Shown here: piece by piece, positions 33,781 through 42,952 of the stretch
How positions within the stretch are numbered: position 1 is the first letter of the stretch
How the letters are laid out: the number at the start of each line of letters is the position of its first letter
Assembly (NCBI GenBank): GCA_019636345.1
Contig: JAHBXQ010000004.1
Coordinates: forward strand, 310,001 to 374,000
Reading direction: 5' to 3'
Origin: Pirellulales bacterium
GTDB lineage: Bacteria > Planctomycetota > Planctomycetia > Pirellulales > Lacipirellulaceae
Length of the DNA: 64,000 nucleotides
Program-made: the position numbers and the translations under genes
Notes under the pieces: generated by a model
The model's database searches: none
Seen by the model: only the letters and a program-made list of their open reading frames with translations
What the model was told of the DNA's origin: nothing

Positions 33781-34611
33781 CTATTCGTACCCGTGTTCCG
33801 CGGCGGGGAACGCGCCGCTGCGGACTTCCTCGCAGTACCGCTGCACCGCGTCGATCGTCGCGGTCGAAAGGTCGGCGTACTGCTTGACGAACCGCGGAGA
33901 GGCTTCGCTCAACCCCAGCACGTCGTGCAACACCAGCACTTGGCCGTCGCAGTCGGGCCCCGCGCCGATGCCGATCGTGGGGATCTCGACCGCCTCGGTC
34001 GCCTTCATGGCGAGCGCCGCGGGGATGCACTCCAGCACCATGGCGAACGCTCCCGCTTCGGCCGCCGCCCGAGCGTCTTGCAGGATGCGACGTTCGTCCC
34101 GCTGGACCCGATACCCGCCGAGCTGATGCACGCTTTGCGGCCCCAGCCCGCAGTGGGCCATGACCGGGATCCCCGCCTTGACGAGCGCCGCGATTGTGTC
34201 GGCCTGCGACTCGCCCCCTTCGAGCTTGACCGCTTGGCAGCGGGACTCCTTCAGGATTCGCCCCGCCGCGTCGATCGCCTTGGCCGGACCCAGGTGGTAG
34301 GTGGGAAACGGCATGTCGACCACCACGAGCGCCCGATTCACCGCCCGGCCGACCAGCTCGGCGTGGTAGATCATCTCGTCGAGCGTCACAGGCAGCGTGT
34401 TCTCGCGCCCCTGGACGACCATCGCCAAGCTGTCTCCCACAAGCACCGCGTCGACCCCCGCCGCGTCGACGAGCCGACCGAACGCGTGATCGTAGGCCGT
34501 CGCCATCGCAATCTTCCGGCCCGAGTTCTTGAGCGCCGAGAACTTGGGGACGGTCATCCGCGCCGGCGGAGTCGGGGCGTCGGAGCGGGCGGAGTGAGGC
34601 TTCATCGTCAT
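33781..34611 (-). CDS. panB: 3-methyl-2-oxobutanoate hydroxymethyltransferase
   Basis: First committed step of pantothenate synthesis: adds a hydroxymethyl group from methylene-tetrahydrofolate to alpha-ketoisovalerate. 276 aa. The Mg-binding VGDSLAMVVQGRENTLPVTL region, VKLEGG, MAHCGLGPQSVHQLGGY and TIGIGAGPDCDGQVLVLHD are all family hallmarks. The start may be the ATG at 34611 or 34605 (MKPHS). panC is not in the window. Confidence 0.96.
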   Translation of the reverse strand: MTMKPHSARSDAPTPPARMTVPKFSALKNSGRKIAMATAYDHAFGRLVDAAGVDAVLVGDSLAMVVQGRENTLPVTLDEMIYHAELVGRAVNRALVVVDMPFPTYHLGPAKAIDAAGRILKESRCQAVKLEGGESQADTIAALVKAGIPVMAHCGLGPQSVHQLGGYRVQRDERRILQDARAAAEAGAFAMVLECIPAALAMKATEAVEIPTIGIGAGPDCDGQVLVLHDVLGLSEASPRFVKQYADLSTATIDAVQRYCEEVRSGAFPAAEHGYE

Positions 34612-34742
34612 GGCTGCAGGCTAATCGAGCGAGACGGGGGCCGTCAACGTGCGGGGGGGCCGATGGCCGTTCGGCGGCGGGTCGCTAAAATGCGCACTTT
34701 CCCTCCGTCCTTCGCAGCCTGCTGTCTTTCGGGAGCCCCGCC

Positions 34743-35159
34743 ATGTCCTCCGACGTCAAGATCACCACCTCCAACCGCGGCGATCGCCGCTGTGCGTCGA
34801 GCGGTTCCAAGTGGGAGCCGATCATGGGCTACAGCCGGGCCGTCCGAGCCGGACACGTGATCGCGGTGACCGGTTCGGTCGGGATCAACGCCGACGGGAC
34901 CTACGCCCCGTCGGTCGGGGCGCAAACCGCCCGGGCCCTCGAAATCATCGAGGCGGCGATTCAAGCCCTCGGCGGCAAGCTCGAACAGGTCATCCGCACT
35001 CGCATGTACGTCACCGACGTCAGCCAGTGGGAAGAGGTCGCCCGCGAACACGGCCGCGTGTTCGGCGACATCCGCCCCGCGACGACGATCGTCGAAGTCG
35101 CCCGGTTGATCGACGATGCGGCCCTGATTGAGATCGAAGCCGACGCGATTGTGGAGTGA
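34743..35159 (+). CDS. RidA/YjgF family enamine deaminase
   Basis: 138 aa. Members hydrolyse reactive enamines and imines released by PLP enzymes. G-S-V-G-I-N-A-D-G-T-Y, QTARALEIIEAAIQALGG, then RTRMYVTDVSQWEEV and the C-terminal IEIEADAIVE match the family, including the Arg that binds the substrate carboxylate (VIRTRMYV). Divergent from panB, 131 bases apart. Confidence 0.9.
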   Translation: MSSDVKITTSNRGDRRCASSGSKWEPIMGYSRAVRAGHVIAVTGSVGINADGTYAPSVGAQTARALEIIEAAIQALGGKLEQVIRTRMYVTDVSQWEEVAREHGRVFGDIRPATTIVEVARLIDDAALIEIEADAIVE

Positions 35160-35209
35160 CGGGCGTCGATCGCGTTGACGCGAGCGTACGACTCCGGCGA
35201 AGCAGCCGG

Positions 35210-37183
35210 CTACTGCAGCGGCCATTCGGCAAGGGGGATCACTGACGCCTGGTCGGCCGCCGAACTCGGGCAAGACCCAGGGGTCGCCGTGACGGCGATC
35301 GTCAACCGCCCGTTCGCTGGCGCCAAGACTTCGGCCACGATCATTCGGACCCCCTGATTGGGAGAATCCCACTCGTTGCGGGGCTGCGAGACGTCGATTG
35401 CGTCCCAGGTCGCCCCTGCGGGCATGAGAAGTCGCAACGAGAGGGTCTCGCCCTCCTGGCGCAGCTCGACGCGGTCGGCGCCCAACTCGTGCGGCTCGGC
35501 GCGGGTGATCATCCCCCACCGGACGCGGCTGCCGGGACGCAACCCCGAGAGCTCGTCCTGGACGACGACTTCCCGCGACGGCAGCAGCGCGACCCCGCGA
35601 CGGGCCGAGGCGAGTTGGTCGCGATACACGCCGGTCAGATCGAGGATCGTGCCAGGGCGTCGCGGATCGGCCGAGAAGTTCGCCAGCGTCGCACGTCCGG
35701 CGGCGTGCTGCATTTGGTCGTCGACGACCAGCGTGCCGTGCCCGAAGTTGCTCAGCCGAAAGATCCTCCAGCGATCGGAATCCTGGGCGCTGCTCCATAG
35801 GTTCATGCCGCGCGACTCGATCGGGAAGTACTCTTCGCGCCCCAACTCGACCGCCCAGCGGACTCCGTCGGCCTCGAGCACGAACGCGCCTGCGTCCATA
35901 TGCCCGTGACTGTCCGACGGCGAGCCCCCCTTGATCCCGACGAAGGTCGCCCGCGGGTCGGTCCAACTGCTGCGGTGGAGCGAGACGGGGACCTTCCCGC
36001 CGCTGTTCCAGTGGAGCGGCAGCGACGTCTCCTCGCCGCCTGGGTCGTCGACCCGCCACAGCAGCATCAAGGGCGCCAGTCGCAGCGGCGCCGCGCGGCC
36101 TAGTTGCGACTCGGCAAGCAGATCCTCCCACCGGCGTCGTTCCCCGCGCAGCCAGTCGCCTCGGTCGAAGCGCTGAGCAAACCACGCGAGGATCGGCTCG
36201 GGGAAGTGGCGATCGCCGCTGTCGGAATAGTTGTAGAACTCGCCCGTCGGGCCGCAGGCAAGCGCCAGGAAGCCTCCTGTCTCGGCGAAGCCGGGAGCGG
36301 CCGACAATGCGAAATCCGTCTTCAAGGCGCTTTCCAGCGCGTCAATCAACAGCGCGTTGAAGCTCGCCCCGTAGCCCCAGTAATGGGGCCCCTCGGGGTA
36401 ACCGCCGTGGGGGGCGAATTGCTCCATCGCCGGCACGACGTTCCGAAGGGCGTTGTGCACGGTGCGGGCCGCCAGCTCGGGTTCGTCTTCGCAGACCGCC
36501 AGGGCGCCCGCCGTCATCCCCGCGTGGCACACTTGGCCCCAGTTATTCGCCAATCGGGTCCAGCCGTTGTGCCGCGAGTCCAACGCAAGCTTCACCCCTT
36601 TGTCGACGATCGCGGTGCGTAACTCGCGTCGCGACTCTTCGTCGAGGCGGTCGTAGAGCCAGTCGTACCCCACGGCCAACGCCAGAGTCATTTCGGCCGT
36701 ATCGAGAAAGTGAGACGGGTTCCAGTCGCTGAATCGGGCCGCGGCGAGCATCTCGTCGCGGCACCGGTCGACGTACCGCTGCTCGCCGCTGAGATGGTAT
36801 GCCGTCGCCAACGCCAGCACGCGGCCCAAGCACAACTGCGACTCGTGGAGCAAACGCTTCCCCCGCAAGCGATGCACGACCGGCTTTGCCGCCAGCACCT
36901 CGTCGGCGTACCGAATGACCGCGTCGGCGAGTCGGCGTCGCAACGGGTCGCTCTGCGACGATTCGCGCAATTGAGCCAGTTCGGCGCCGCTGGCGAACAA
37001 GCGGGGGTGCGTCGGCGGGCAGGCGTCCACCAACTGCCGCACGTCGGCGAGCGAGGCCTGCGGGGGGAACGTTTCGCGGTCGACGGTCGCCGACGTGCAG
37101 GGGGGCGCCACGAAGATCGCTCCCGCCAAGGGCCCCAGGATCAGGGCGGCAACGGCGGCGAAGCGGCGTAGGGAGCGATTCAT
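35210..37183 (-). CDS. Heparinase II/III-family polysaccharide lyase-like protein, exported
   Basis: 657 aa with a Sec signal peptide (RRFAAVAALILGPLAGAIFV). The alpha/alpha-toroid comes first (LANNWGQVCHAGMTAGALAV, HGGYPEGPHYWGYGASFNAL). The heparinase II/III-like beta-sandwich with the SDSHGHMDAGAFVLEADGVR segment follows. Relatives include alginate, heparin and other uronate-polymer lyases. The actual substrate is not readable. The ATG at 37183 gives the signal peptide; an upstream ATG at 37231 would push it inside. Confidence 0.85.
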   Translation of the reverse strand: MNRSLRRFAAVAALILGPLAGAIFVAPPCTSATVDRETFPPQASLADVRQLVDACPPTHPRLFASGAELAQLRESSQSDPLRRRLADAVIRYADEVLAAKPVVHRLRGKRLLHESQLCLGRVLALATAYHLSGEQRYVDRCRDEMLAAARFSDWNPSHFLDTAEMTLALAVGYDWLYDRLDEESRRELRTAIVDKGVKLALDSRHNGWTRLANNWGQVCHAGMTAGALAVCEDEPELAARTVHNALRNVVPAMEQFAPHGGYPEGPHYWGYGASFNALLIDALESALKTDFALSAAPGFAETGGFLALACGPTGEFYNYSDSGDRHFPEPILAWFAQRFDRGDWLRGERRRWEDLLAESQLGRAAPLRLAPLMLLWRVDDPGGEETSLPLHWNSGGKVPVSLHRSSWTDPRATFVGIKGGSPSDSHGHMDAGAFVLEADGVRWAVELGREEYFPIESRGMNLWSSAQDSDRWRIFRLSNFGHGTLVVDDQMQHAAGRATLANFSADPRRPGTILDLTGVYRDQLASARRGVALLPSREVVVQDELSGLRPGSRVRWGMITRAEPHELGADRVELRQEGETLSLRLLMPAGATWDAIDVSQPRNEWDSPNQGVRMIVAEVLAPANGRLTIAVTATPGSCPSSAADQASVIPLAEWPLQ

Positions 37184-37247
37184 GGCGGCGCCCTCGATCG
37201 GTGACACGAGACGCGTCGCAGTGTACCGCAACGACGGTCGCTCGTCC

Positions 37248-38030
37248 TCAGCCGGCGACCACGATCCACCCGTTCGTTCGCAGGGCGGGAAACAACCACG
37301 GGCGCGTCAGTTCATGCCGCCGGGCCGCGTCGAGCCGTAGACGGCGTTCGATGCGGAAGCCGGCGGCGGTCAGGTCGGCCGCCAGTTCACGCCAGCGAAA
37401 CACGTGGAGGTACATGCTCGGCAAGCCGCGGTAGGGGAACCACTTGTCGCCGACCTCGACGGCGCCCGACCACGGGGCGGTGCAGACGTTTTTGACCAAC
37501 CACCACGGTCCGTCGGGATCGCGGAGATTGAACCAGTAGTTGTGAACGTGCAGCACCAGCCGCCCCCCGGGACGCAGAATGCGGCGCATGTGCCTCAGAG
37601 CCTGTCGCCGGTTCGCCCGGCCGCGGATCATTCCCAGCGTGCTGAACAAGCACATCGCCCAATCGACCGAGGCGTCGCGCACGGCGTCGAGTTCGACGAG
37701 GTTGGCCAGCAGACAGTCGATCGGAAGCGACTCGGTCGCGGACTTCTCGCGGACGATCCGCAACATGTGGAGCGAAAGATCGATCGCCAGTCCACGGTGC
37801 CCGCCCCGCACCAGCGGCACGAGCGCTCGGCCGGTGCCGCAGCCCAGATCGGCGACGAGCCCCGGTCGATCGAACGCCTCGGCGAGCACCCGCTGGTCGG
37901 TTTCGAACAGCGTGTTGAACTCGAATTCGGCGTCGTAACCCTCGGCGATCTGCGGGGCGTGGACATAGTCCCAAGTCCCCCGCGGCACCCCGGCCGGCAG
38001 TTGCCACGAAGGTCGATCGGAAGAGGGCAT
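37248..38030 (-). CDS. Class I SAM-dependent methyltransferase
   Basis: 260 aa. SAM motif I is VADLGCGTGRALVPLV. It is followed by the acidic LAIDLSLHMLRIV strand, and MCLFSTLGMIRGRANRRQAL then LRPGGRLVLHVHNYW (motifs II/III). The target is unknown. The ATG at 38030 avoids an 79-residue Arg-rich leader with no family match. It lies 64 bases upstream of the lyase gene on the same strand. Confidence 0.8.
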   Translation of the reverse strand: MPSSDRPSWQLPAGVPRGTWDYVHAPQIAEGYDAEFEFNTLFETDQRVLAEAFDRPGLVADLGCGTGRALVPLVRGGHRGLAIDLSLHMLRIVREKSATESLPIDCLLANLVELDAVRDASVDWAMCLFSTLGMIRGRANRRQALRHMRRILRPGGRLVLHVHNYWFNLRDPDGPWWLVKNVCTAPWSGAVEVGDKWFPYRGLPSMYLHVFRWRELAADLTAAGFRIERRLRLDAARRHELTRPWLFPALRTNGWIVVAG

Positions 38031-38163
38031 GAGCGGGGCGAGTCGTTCCTGCAGCCGGCCGGCCTCACGGGCGGAGCGGCGCGCATCAATGCACGGAGAT
38101 TCCTCATGAACTACGCGACCGACGAGCCGATTCACGCCCAGGCGTTGAGCCCTGGTCCCGGCG

Positions 38164-39144
38164 TCACGAGACCGCGACGTCGGCGTCAGCCTCAGCGTCG
38201 GTCGCTTCCTCGGCCGGGCTCGCATCGGCGTCGAGCTTGTCGTCGGCTTCGGCTTCTGCGGCCGCATTCTCGACCTCCGGGGCCGAGGTCTCGCCGGCCG
38301 AGGGACCGGTTTCCTCGACGATGGCCGAGCTCTTCGCCTTGTCGGGATCGAAATTGCGACGCTCCACCTTCTTCCCTGCGGCGAGCTGATGGGCCCGATC
38401 GGCGATCGCGATTGCGGCCTGCATCTCGTCGCGGCTGAAGTAGGGAGCCCGAACCAGATTGCGCTCGGTGCCCGTCAGCTTTGCGGCCAACTCGTCCCAA
38501 CTGACGCCGCTGTTGAGATGCCAGACGGCGGCCTGGGCGGCCGCGGCGGGGAGTTCGCCGTCGGCGAAGCCGCGCACCACCTCGATGACCGCCGCTTGTT
38601 CGATGAAGTCTTCAATCGGACGGATCACGTACGGTTTGCTTGCCGCGGGATCGCGCAGTCCGTGATCGAGGCAGAGAAGCGGGACGTCGACCAGAACGGT
38701 CTTCTCCGGAGGGACGTTGAAGCCGCCGCGACCGCCGCCGCGACCGCCGCCGCCGAATCCGCCGCCGCGACCGCCGCCGCCGCCGCGACCGCCGCCGCGA
38801 CCGCCACCGCCGCCGCCGCCGACGGCTTGGTTTCCTCCTCCTCCCATCCCGCCGCCCATGCCGCCGCCGCCGAACTGAGCAAGCTGCGCCGGCACGCCGA
38901 TAAAGGCGTCGGGAATCTGCACGTTGACGGGCTTGTCCGTCGGATTCGACAGGATGATCCGACCGTTGGAAGCGCTGCGGGCGATGAACTTGGCATCAAT
39001 CTGCCCTTGCTCCATCGCGTCAAACAGGTCGACCGACGGCGCGACGGCTTCGGCCGGGGATGCGGCGCGGGCGGTGAGCGCGGGGGCGAGGAGTTCGGCA
39101 GCGAGGTAACTCGCCGCCCAGGCGAGGGCCAAAGTGCGTTTCAT
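38164..39144 (-). CDS. Exported glycine-rich protein
   Basis: 326 aa with a signal peptide (MKRTLALAWAASYLAAELLA, cleavage near ARA). Residues ~35-90 are a small strand domain (GRIILSNPTDKPVNVQIPDA). About 50 residues (~92-143) are then almost pure Gly with Arg (RGG-like) and Met. The second half is helical, and the acidic tail is rich in Glu, Asp and Ala. Relatives occur in other planctomycetes with a similar layout. The function is unknown. The DNA of the Gly run is a GGC/CGC-rich low-complexity tract that could slip. Confidence 0.7.
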   Translation of the reverse strand: MKRTLALAWAASYLAAELLAPALTARAASPAEAVAPSVDLFDAMEQGQIDAKFIARSASNGRIILSNPTDKPVNVQIPDAFIGVPAQLAQFGGGGMGGGMGGGGNQAVGGGGGGGRGGGRGGGGGRGGGFGGGGRGGGRGGFNVPPEKTVLVDVPLLCLDHGLRDPAASKPYVIRPIEDFIEQAAVIEVVRGFADGELPAAAAQAAVWHLNSGVSWDELAAKLTGTERNLVRAPYFSRDEMQAAIAIADRAHQLAAGKKVERRNFDPDKAKSSAIVEETGPSAGETSAPEVENAAAEAEADDKLDADASPAEEATDAEADADVAVS

Positions 39145-39452
39145 GGGGGCGCCGCTTCTCGATATGGCGTTGTAGGGAACGGGACCGAACCTGGACCGCG
39201 GGCGTCGGTTCCGACGGGTCGCCCGGGAGATCGGCAGGCTTCAGCATAAACTGCCGAGTCGCGAAATCCAAGAAAAACGGCCCGGTCCCCTGGCGGCCCC
39301 GGTGCAATAATTGGGGAGACTGCGGCAAGACGCCGGTTGGCGACCGGCAGTCGCCGGGCGGCCCCCGCCCGGTCGCGGGACCCCCGCGTTTTCCCGGACC
39401 ATTTGTCGTCCGCGCGCTGTCGCCACGCCCGACCCTCTCCCGCCTCGCGAAG
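39145..39452. other. Intergenic region
   Basis: Divergent gap between the glycine-rich gene and the TPR gene. No gene and no clear promoter boxes were found. Confidence 0.5.
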
Positions 39453-41648
39453 ATGTCGACCGTCGCCCCCCCGCTCGCTCGTCGCCCGTGGATCGTCGGC
39501 CCCTGGTGGGATCTGGCGTATCTGGTCGTAACGCCGTTGGCGATCGTGCCGGTCGTGCTGATTCTCGTGCGGCAGTGGCTGACCCCCGAGCAAGTCTCGC
39601 TCGCAGTCATCGCGTTCGCGTCGTTGGGACATCACCTGCCCGGGTTCATGCGAGCCTACGGCGACCAGGAGCTGTTCGCCCGCTTTCGCCGGCGGTTTCT
39701 GCTCGCGCCGCCGCTCTTGTTGGCCGGGGCGCTGTTGTTCACTCCCCCCACGGTGGTGCGCAATGCGCTGGGGATCTCGTGGACGCACCTGCACGGGCTC
39801 GAGTTGATCTTGCTCGTGTGGGGGACGTGGCACGGACTGATGCAGACGTTCGGCTTCATGCGGATCTACGACATTCGCCGCGGCGTCAACGACCGCTGGA
39901 CGGCGCGACTCGACCACTGGCTCTGCCTGGCGATCTTCGTCTGCGGCGTCGTGTTCAGCGACGCGCGGGTCTACGGCGTCGCCAACGGGATGATGCAAGC
40001 AGGACTGCCGGAATTCGGGCCCGAGTCGCTCGCCGCCATGCGCATCGCGGTCGCCGGGGCCAGTGCGATCGTCGCCCTCCTCTACGTCGCCAACCTGATC
40101 GCCACGGTCCGTCGCGGCGACGGGGTGAATTGGATCAAGCTGTTGTTGGCGGCGATGACCGGCTGGTTCTATTGGTACTGCGGGCGGTTGTCGACGAATC
40201 TCATCATCGGCATCGCGATGTTCGAGATCTATCACGCCGTCCAGTACGACGCGATCGTGTGGATTTACAACCGCCGGCTCCTGGCGCGCGCGGGCGAGCG
40301 ATTCGGCCCTTTGGGCTTTCTGTTCCGCGATCGGTGGACGACGCTCAGTCTCTATTTGGCGGCGATTGCCGCGTACAGCGCCGCTCGCCTCATCTCTGTC
40401 GACACGGCCGACTACGTGTTCCGCGGCGGGCCGGACGTGCACCAGTGGCTGGTGGCGCTCTTCGCCACGTCGACGCTGTTGCACTTTTACTACGACGGAT
40501 TCATCTGGAAGGTCAGCGAGCGACGCACGCAGGAAAACCTCGTCGACGACCCGAGATCGATTCACGCGTTCGAGCATCTTGTGCCAGGGCTCAAGCACGC
40601 GGCCAAGTGGAGCCTGCTGACGGCGGCGGCCGCGTGGTTCATCGTCGCTGAGATCCGTATGCCGCAGACCGACGAAGTCGAGCGCGATCGCCGGCGACTG
40701 GCCGCGCTCTGGCGACTCGTTCCCGATTTGCCCGAGTTGCAGCTTGTCGCCAGTCGTGCCCGACTGGAAGACGGCGCCGCCGCCGAGGCGATCGCGCTCG
40801 CCCGCGAGGCCGTGGCGTTGCGCCCCGAGTCGCACGAGGCGAAGGGGGACTTGGCCTACGCGTTGATGTCCGATCGCCAGTACGCAGAAGCGCGCCCGCT
40901 GTTGGCGGCGGCCCGCGCCGCCGAGCCGCGCCGTTGGCGGTACGCCACCGATTTGGGGATCACGCTCGCAGCATTGGGCGAACCTGCGTCGGCCGAGCGT
41001 CAATTGCGCACCGGCGTCGCGCTGGCTCCCGCCGAGTTGGAACCGCGGATGCGGTTGGCCGAGTTCCTGCTGGCTCACGGTCAGCCCGCTGCGGCCGTTG
41101 AGCAGTTGGAGGCCGCGAGCCGACTCGGGGACGACGATCCGACGACGCAAATCGTGCTGGGCGCCGCGCTGTCGGCGGCCGGCGCCTACGACCGCGCGGC
41201 TGAGACGCTGCAGGCCGCCGCGACGGCGAGCCCCGACTCCGTGGACGCGAATTATCAGCTCGGGCTCTTGCGGTTGCGGCAGAACCAGCCAAACCGGGCC
41301 GTGGCCCCGCTCAGACGGGCGGTCGCCCTGGCCCCCGATGACTTCGCCAGCCGCATGCAGCTAGGCGATGCGTTCTTCGCCCTCGGCAAGTGGCAGCTTG
41401 CGCTGGACGCCTATCTCGAAGCCGCGGCGATCGACCCCGACAGCGCCGACGCGCTGCTGAACATGGGGAGCGCGCTTGTGCAGACCGGCCGACTCGCCGA
41501 GGCCGAGGAGGCGTACCGCCGCGGGTTGGAGTTGGCGCCGGAGTCCAAGCCGCTGCGCTACAACCTGGGGATGTTGCTCAACGCGACGGGGCGGACTGAC
41601 GAGGGTCGGACGCTGCTGGAGCCGTTTTCGTCGAACGGGGCCCTGTAA
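39453..41648 (+). CDS. Multi-pass membrane protein with C-terminal TPR repeats
   Basis: 731 aa. Residues ~15-410 contain about eight to nine membrane helices (WDLAYLVVTPLAIVPVVLIL, LELILLVWGTWHGLMQTFGF, TLLHFYYDGFIWKVSERRTQ) with several conserved His that could bind a cofactor or metal. Residues ~430-725 are at least seven TPR units (PDSVDANYQLGLLRLRQNQP, DDFASRMQLGDAFFALGKWQ). The membrane part is not a family I can name. The TPR tail suggests assembly with partners. The 3' end overlaps the convergent phosphoesterase gene by 71 bases. Confidence 0.8.
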   Translation: MSTVAPPLARRPWIVGPWWDLAYLVVTPLAIVPVVLILVRQWLTPEQVSLAVIAFASLGHHLPGFMRAYGDQELFARFRRRFLLAPPLLLAGALLFTPPTVVRNALGISWTHLHGLELILLVWGTWHGLMQTFGFMRIYDIRRGVNDRWTARLDHWLCLAIFVCGVVFSDARVYGVANGMMQAGLPEFGPESLAAMRIAVAGASAIVALLYVANLIATVRRGDGVNWIKLLLAAMTGWFYWYCGRLSTNLIIGIAMFEIYHAVQYDAIVWIYNRRLLARAGERFGPLGFLFRDRWTTLSLYLAAIAAYSAARLISVDTADYVFRGGPDVHQWLVALFATSTLLHFYYDGFIWKVSERRTQENLVDDPRSIHAFEHLVPGLKHAAKWSLLTAAAAWFIVAEIRMPQTDEVERDRRRLAALWRLVPDLPELQLVASRARLEDGAAAEAIALAREAVALRPESHEAKGDLAYALMSDRQYAEARPLLAAARAAEPRRWRYATDLGITLAALGEPASAERQLRTGVALAPAELEPRMRLAEFLLAHGQPAAAVEQLEAASRLGDDDPTTQIVLGAALSAAGAYDRAAETLQAAATASPDSVDANYQLGLLRLRQNQPNRAVAPLRRAVALAPDDFASRMQLGDAFFALGKWQLALDAYLEAAAIDPDSADALLNMGSALVQTGRLAEAEEAYRRGLELAPESKPLRYNLGMLLNATGRTDEGRTLLEPFSSNGAL

Positions 41649-42804
41649 GTTCCAAGAGCGCGATTTCGGGCGGGCAGCGCCATCGCAGCGGCGTCTTGCC
41701 GGCCACGCCGCGAGTGACGTGCAACACCGTCGCCCCGCGGCGAAAGACGCCGCAGGCGTACCGAGCGCCATGCCGACTGGGGCTGGCGATCGGTCCCAGC
41801 AGCGGCAACTGCACTTGGCCGCCGTGCGTGTGACCGGCCAGGGCCAGATCGACGTCGGCTCGCTCGCTCCAGCCGAACTGGTCGGGCGTGTGGAGCAGCG
41901 CAAGCCGAAACTGCGGGTCCTCGCCCCGCGGCGCGAGCGTCGCCAGATCTGGCGCCGGGGGGAGCCAGGGAGACTCGTTCCCGAACAGCACGACCGGGAC
42001 GCCGTTCCACTCGGATCGCAGCGTGCGGCCGCTGAGGCATACGAGCCCCGCCTCGGCGAGGATCCGCCGCGTTTGGTTCGGATCGACGAACTCGTCGTGG
42101 TTCCCGAGGATGAAGTACACCCCCAAGGGAGCGGTCAACTGGCCGAGAGTCGGCGCCAGCCACGGCCAGCATGCCTCGACCTCGACAATGTCGCCAGTGA
42201 TGGCGACCACGTCGGGGCGCAGGGCGTCGACATGCTCGACGACCTTCTCGTAAAAGCCGAGCCCGATCTGGCCCGTCATGTGGAGATCGCTCAAGTGGGC
42301 GATCGTCAGCCGTTCCAACTCCGGGGGAAGCCGGGGGATCTCGAGCTGCCGGAGGTCGACCGACAGCGTCAACGCCTCATTCCAGGGGAAGACGTCGCAA
42401 ATCTCGGCCCTGAGGCCTGACAAGGGACGATGGCCCAGCGCGGCGGCGACGTCGGTCGTCTCGCTGGTGTGGGCCCGCTGGACGCGCGGGTCGTAACGGC
42501 GAGTTTCCAACAGCGGCTTCACGGCCAACGTCGCGGCGCCGATCACGAGGCAGCCCCAGGCGTACCAGCCGGCCCAGGTCGCGGGCGTAGCCCAGAGTTC
42601 CGGCAACTGCCGCGAGCCTGGCCACAACTCCCACGCGGTCGCCAGCGGCAACGTCGCTGCGGCCAGAAAACTCCCCAGCGTCAGCCCGTCGACGACGGGC
42701 CGAGGCCCTGCCCACGAATGGATGCGGTTGACGACCCCGAACCAGAAGATGCCGTGACCGACCAGCGCAATCACCACGGCAAGCGCAACGACAATCGGCG
42801 ACAT
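41578..42804 (-). CDS. Membrane-anchored metallophosphoesterase
   Basis: 408 aa. Three hydrophobic helices at the N-terminus (to ~105) are followed by a calcineurin-like domain with AHLSDLHM (D-x-H), VVAITGDIVEV (GD), YFILGNHDEFVD (GNHD), LALLHTPDQ and LALAGHTHGGQVQLP (GHTH), a complete metal-binding set. The layout is that of YkuE/YaeI-type membrane phosphoesterases, some of which cut UDP-diacylglucosamine or phospholipids. The substrate is not known. 3' overlap with the TPR gene is 71 bases. Confidence 0.9.
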   Translation of the reverse strand: MSPIVVALAVVIALVGHGIFWFGVVNRIHSWAGPRPVVDGLTLGSFLAAATLPLATAWELWPGSRQLPELWATPATWAGWYAWGCLVIGAATLAVKPLLETRRYDPRVQRAHTSETTDVAAALGHRPLSGLRAEICDVFPWNEALTLSVDLRQLEIPRLPPELERLTIAHLSDLHMTGQIGLGFYEKVVEHVDALRPDVVAITGDIVEVEACWPWLAPTLGQLTAPLGVYFILGNHDEFVDPNQTRRILAEAGLVCLSGRTLRSEWNGVPVVLFGNESPWLPPAPDLATLAPRGEDPQFRLALLHTPDQFGWSERADVDLALAGHTHGGQVQLPLLGPIASPSRHGARYACGVFRRGATVLHVTRGVAGKTPLRWRCPPEIALLELTGPRSTKTAPAASDPRQSAPSR

Positions 42805-42952
42805 ACTCGTTCAGCGGCGAAACAAGACGGACGATTGGGCAGGCGGCGACGCATTGCGATCGGGCGTATGCCGAACTGCAAGTATCCTACCATCGGCCGC
42901 CGAAAAAAACTTCGGCAAGCAAGGGTCGGCCCCATTTCGATCGTCGTCGGTC

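Noticed and set aside
39141-41150. 669-residue minus-strand frame opposite the TPR gene
   Set aside because: Antisense shadow of the membrane-TPR gene; no domain signature.
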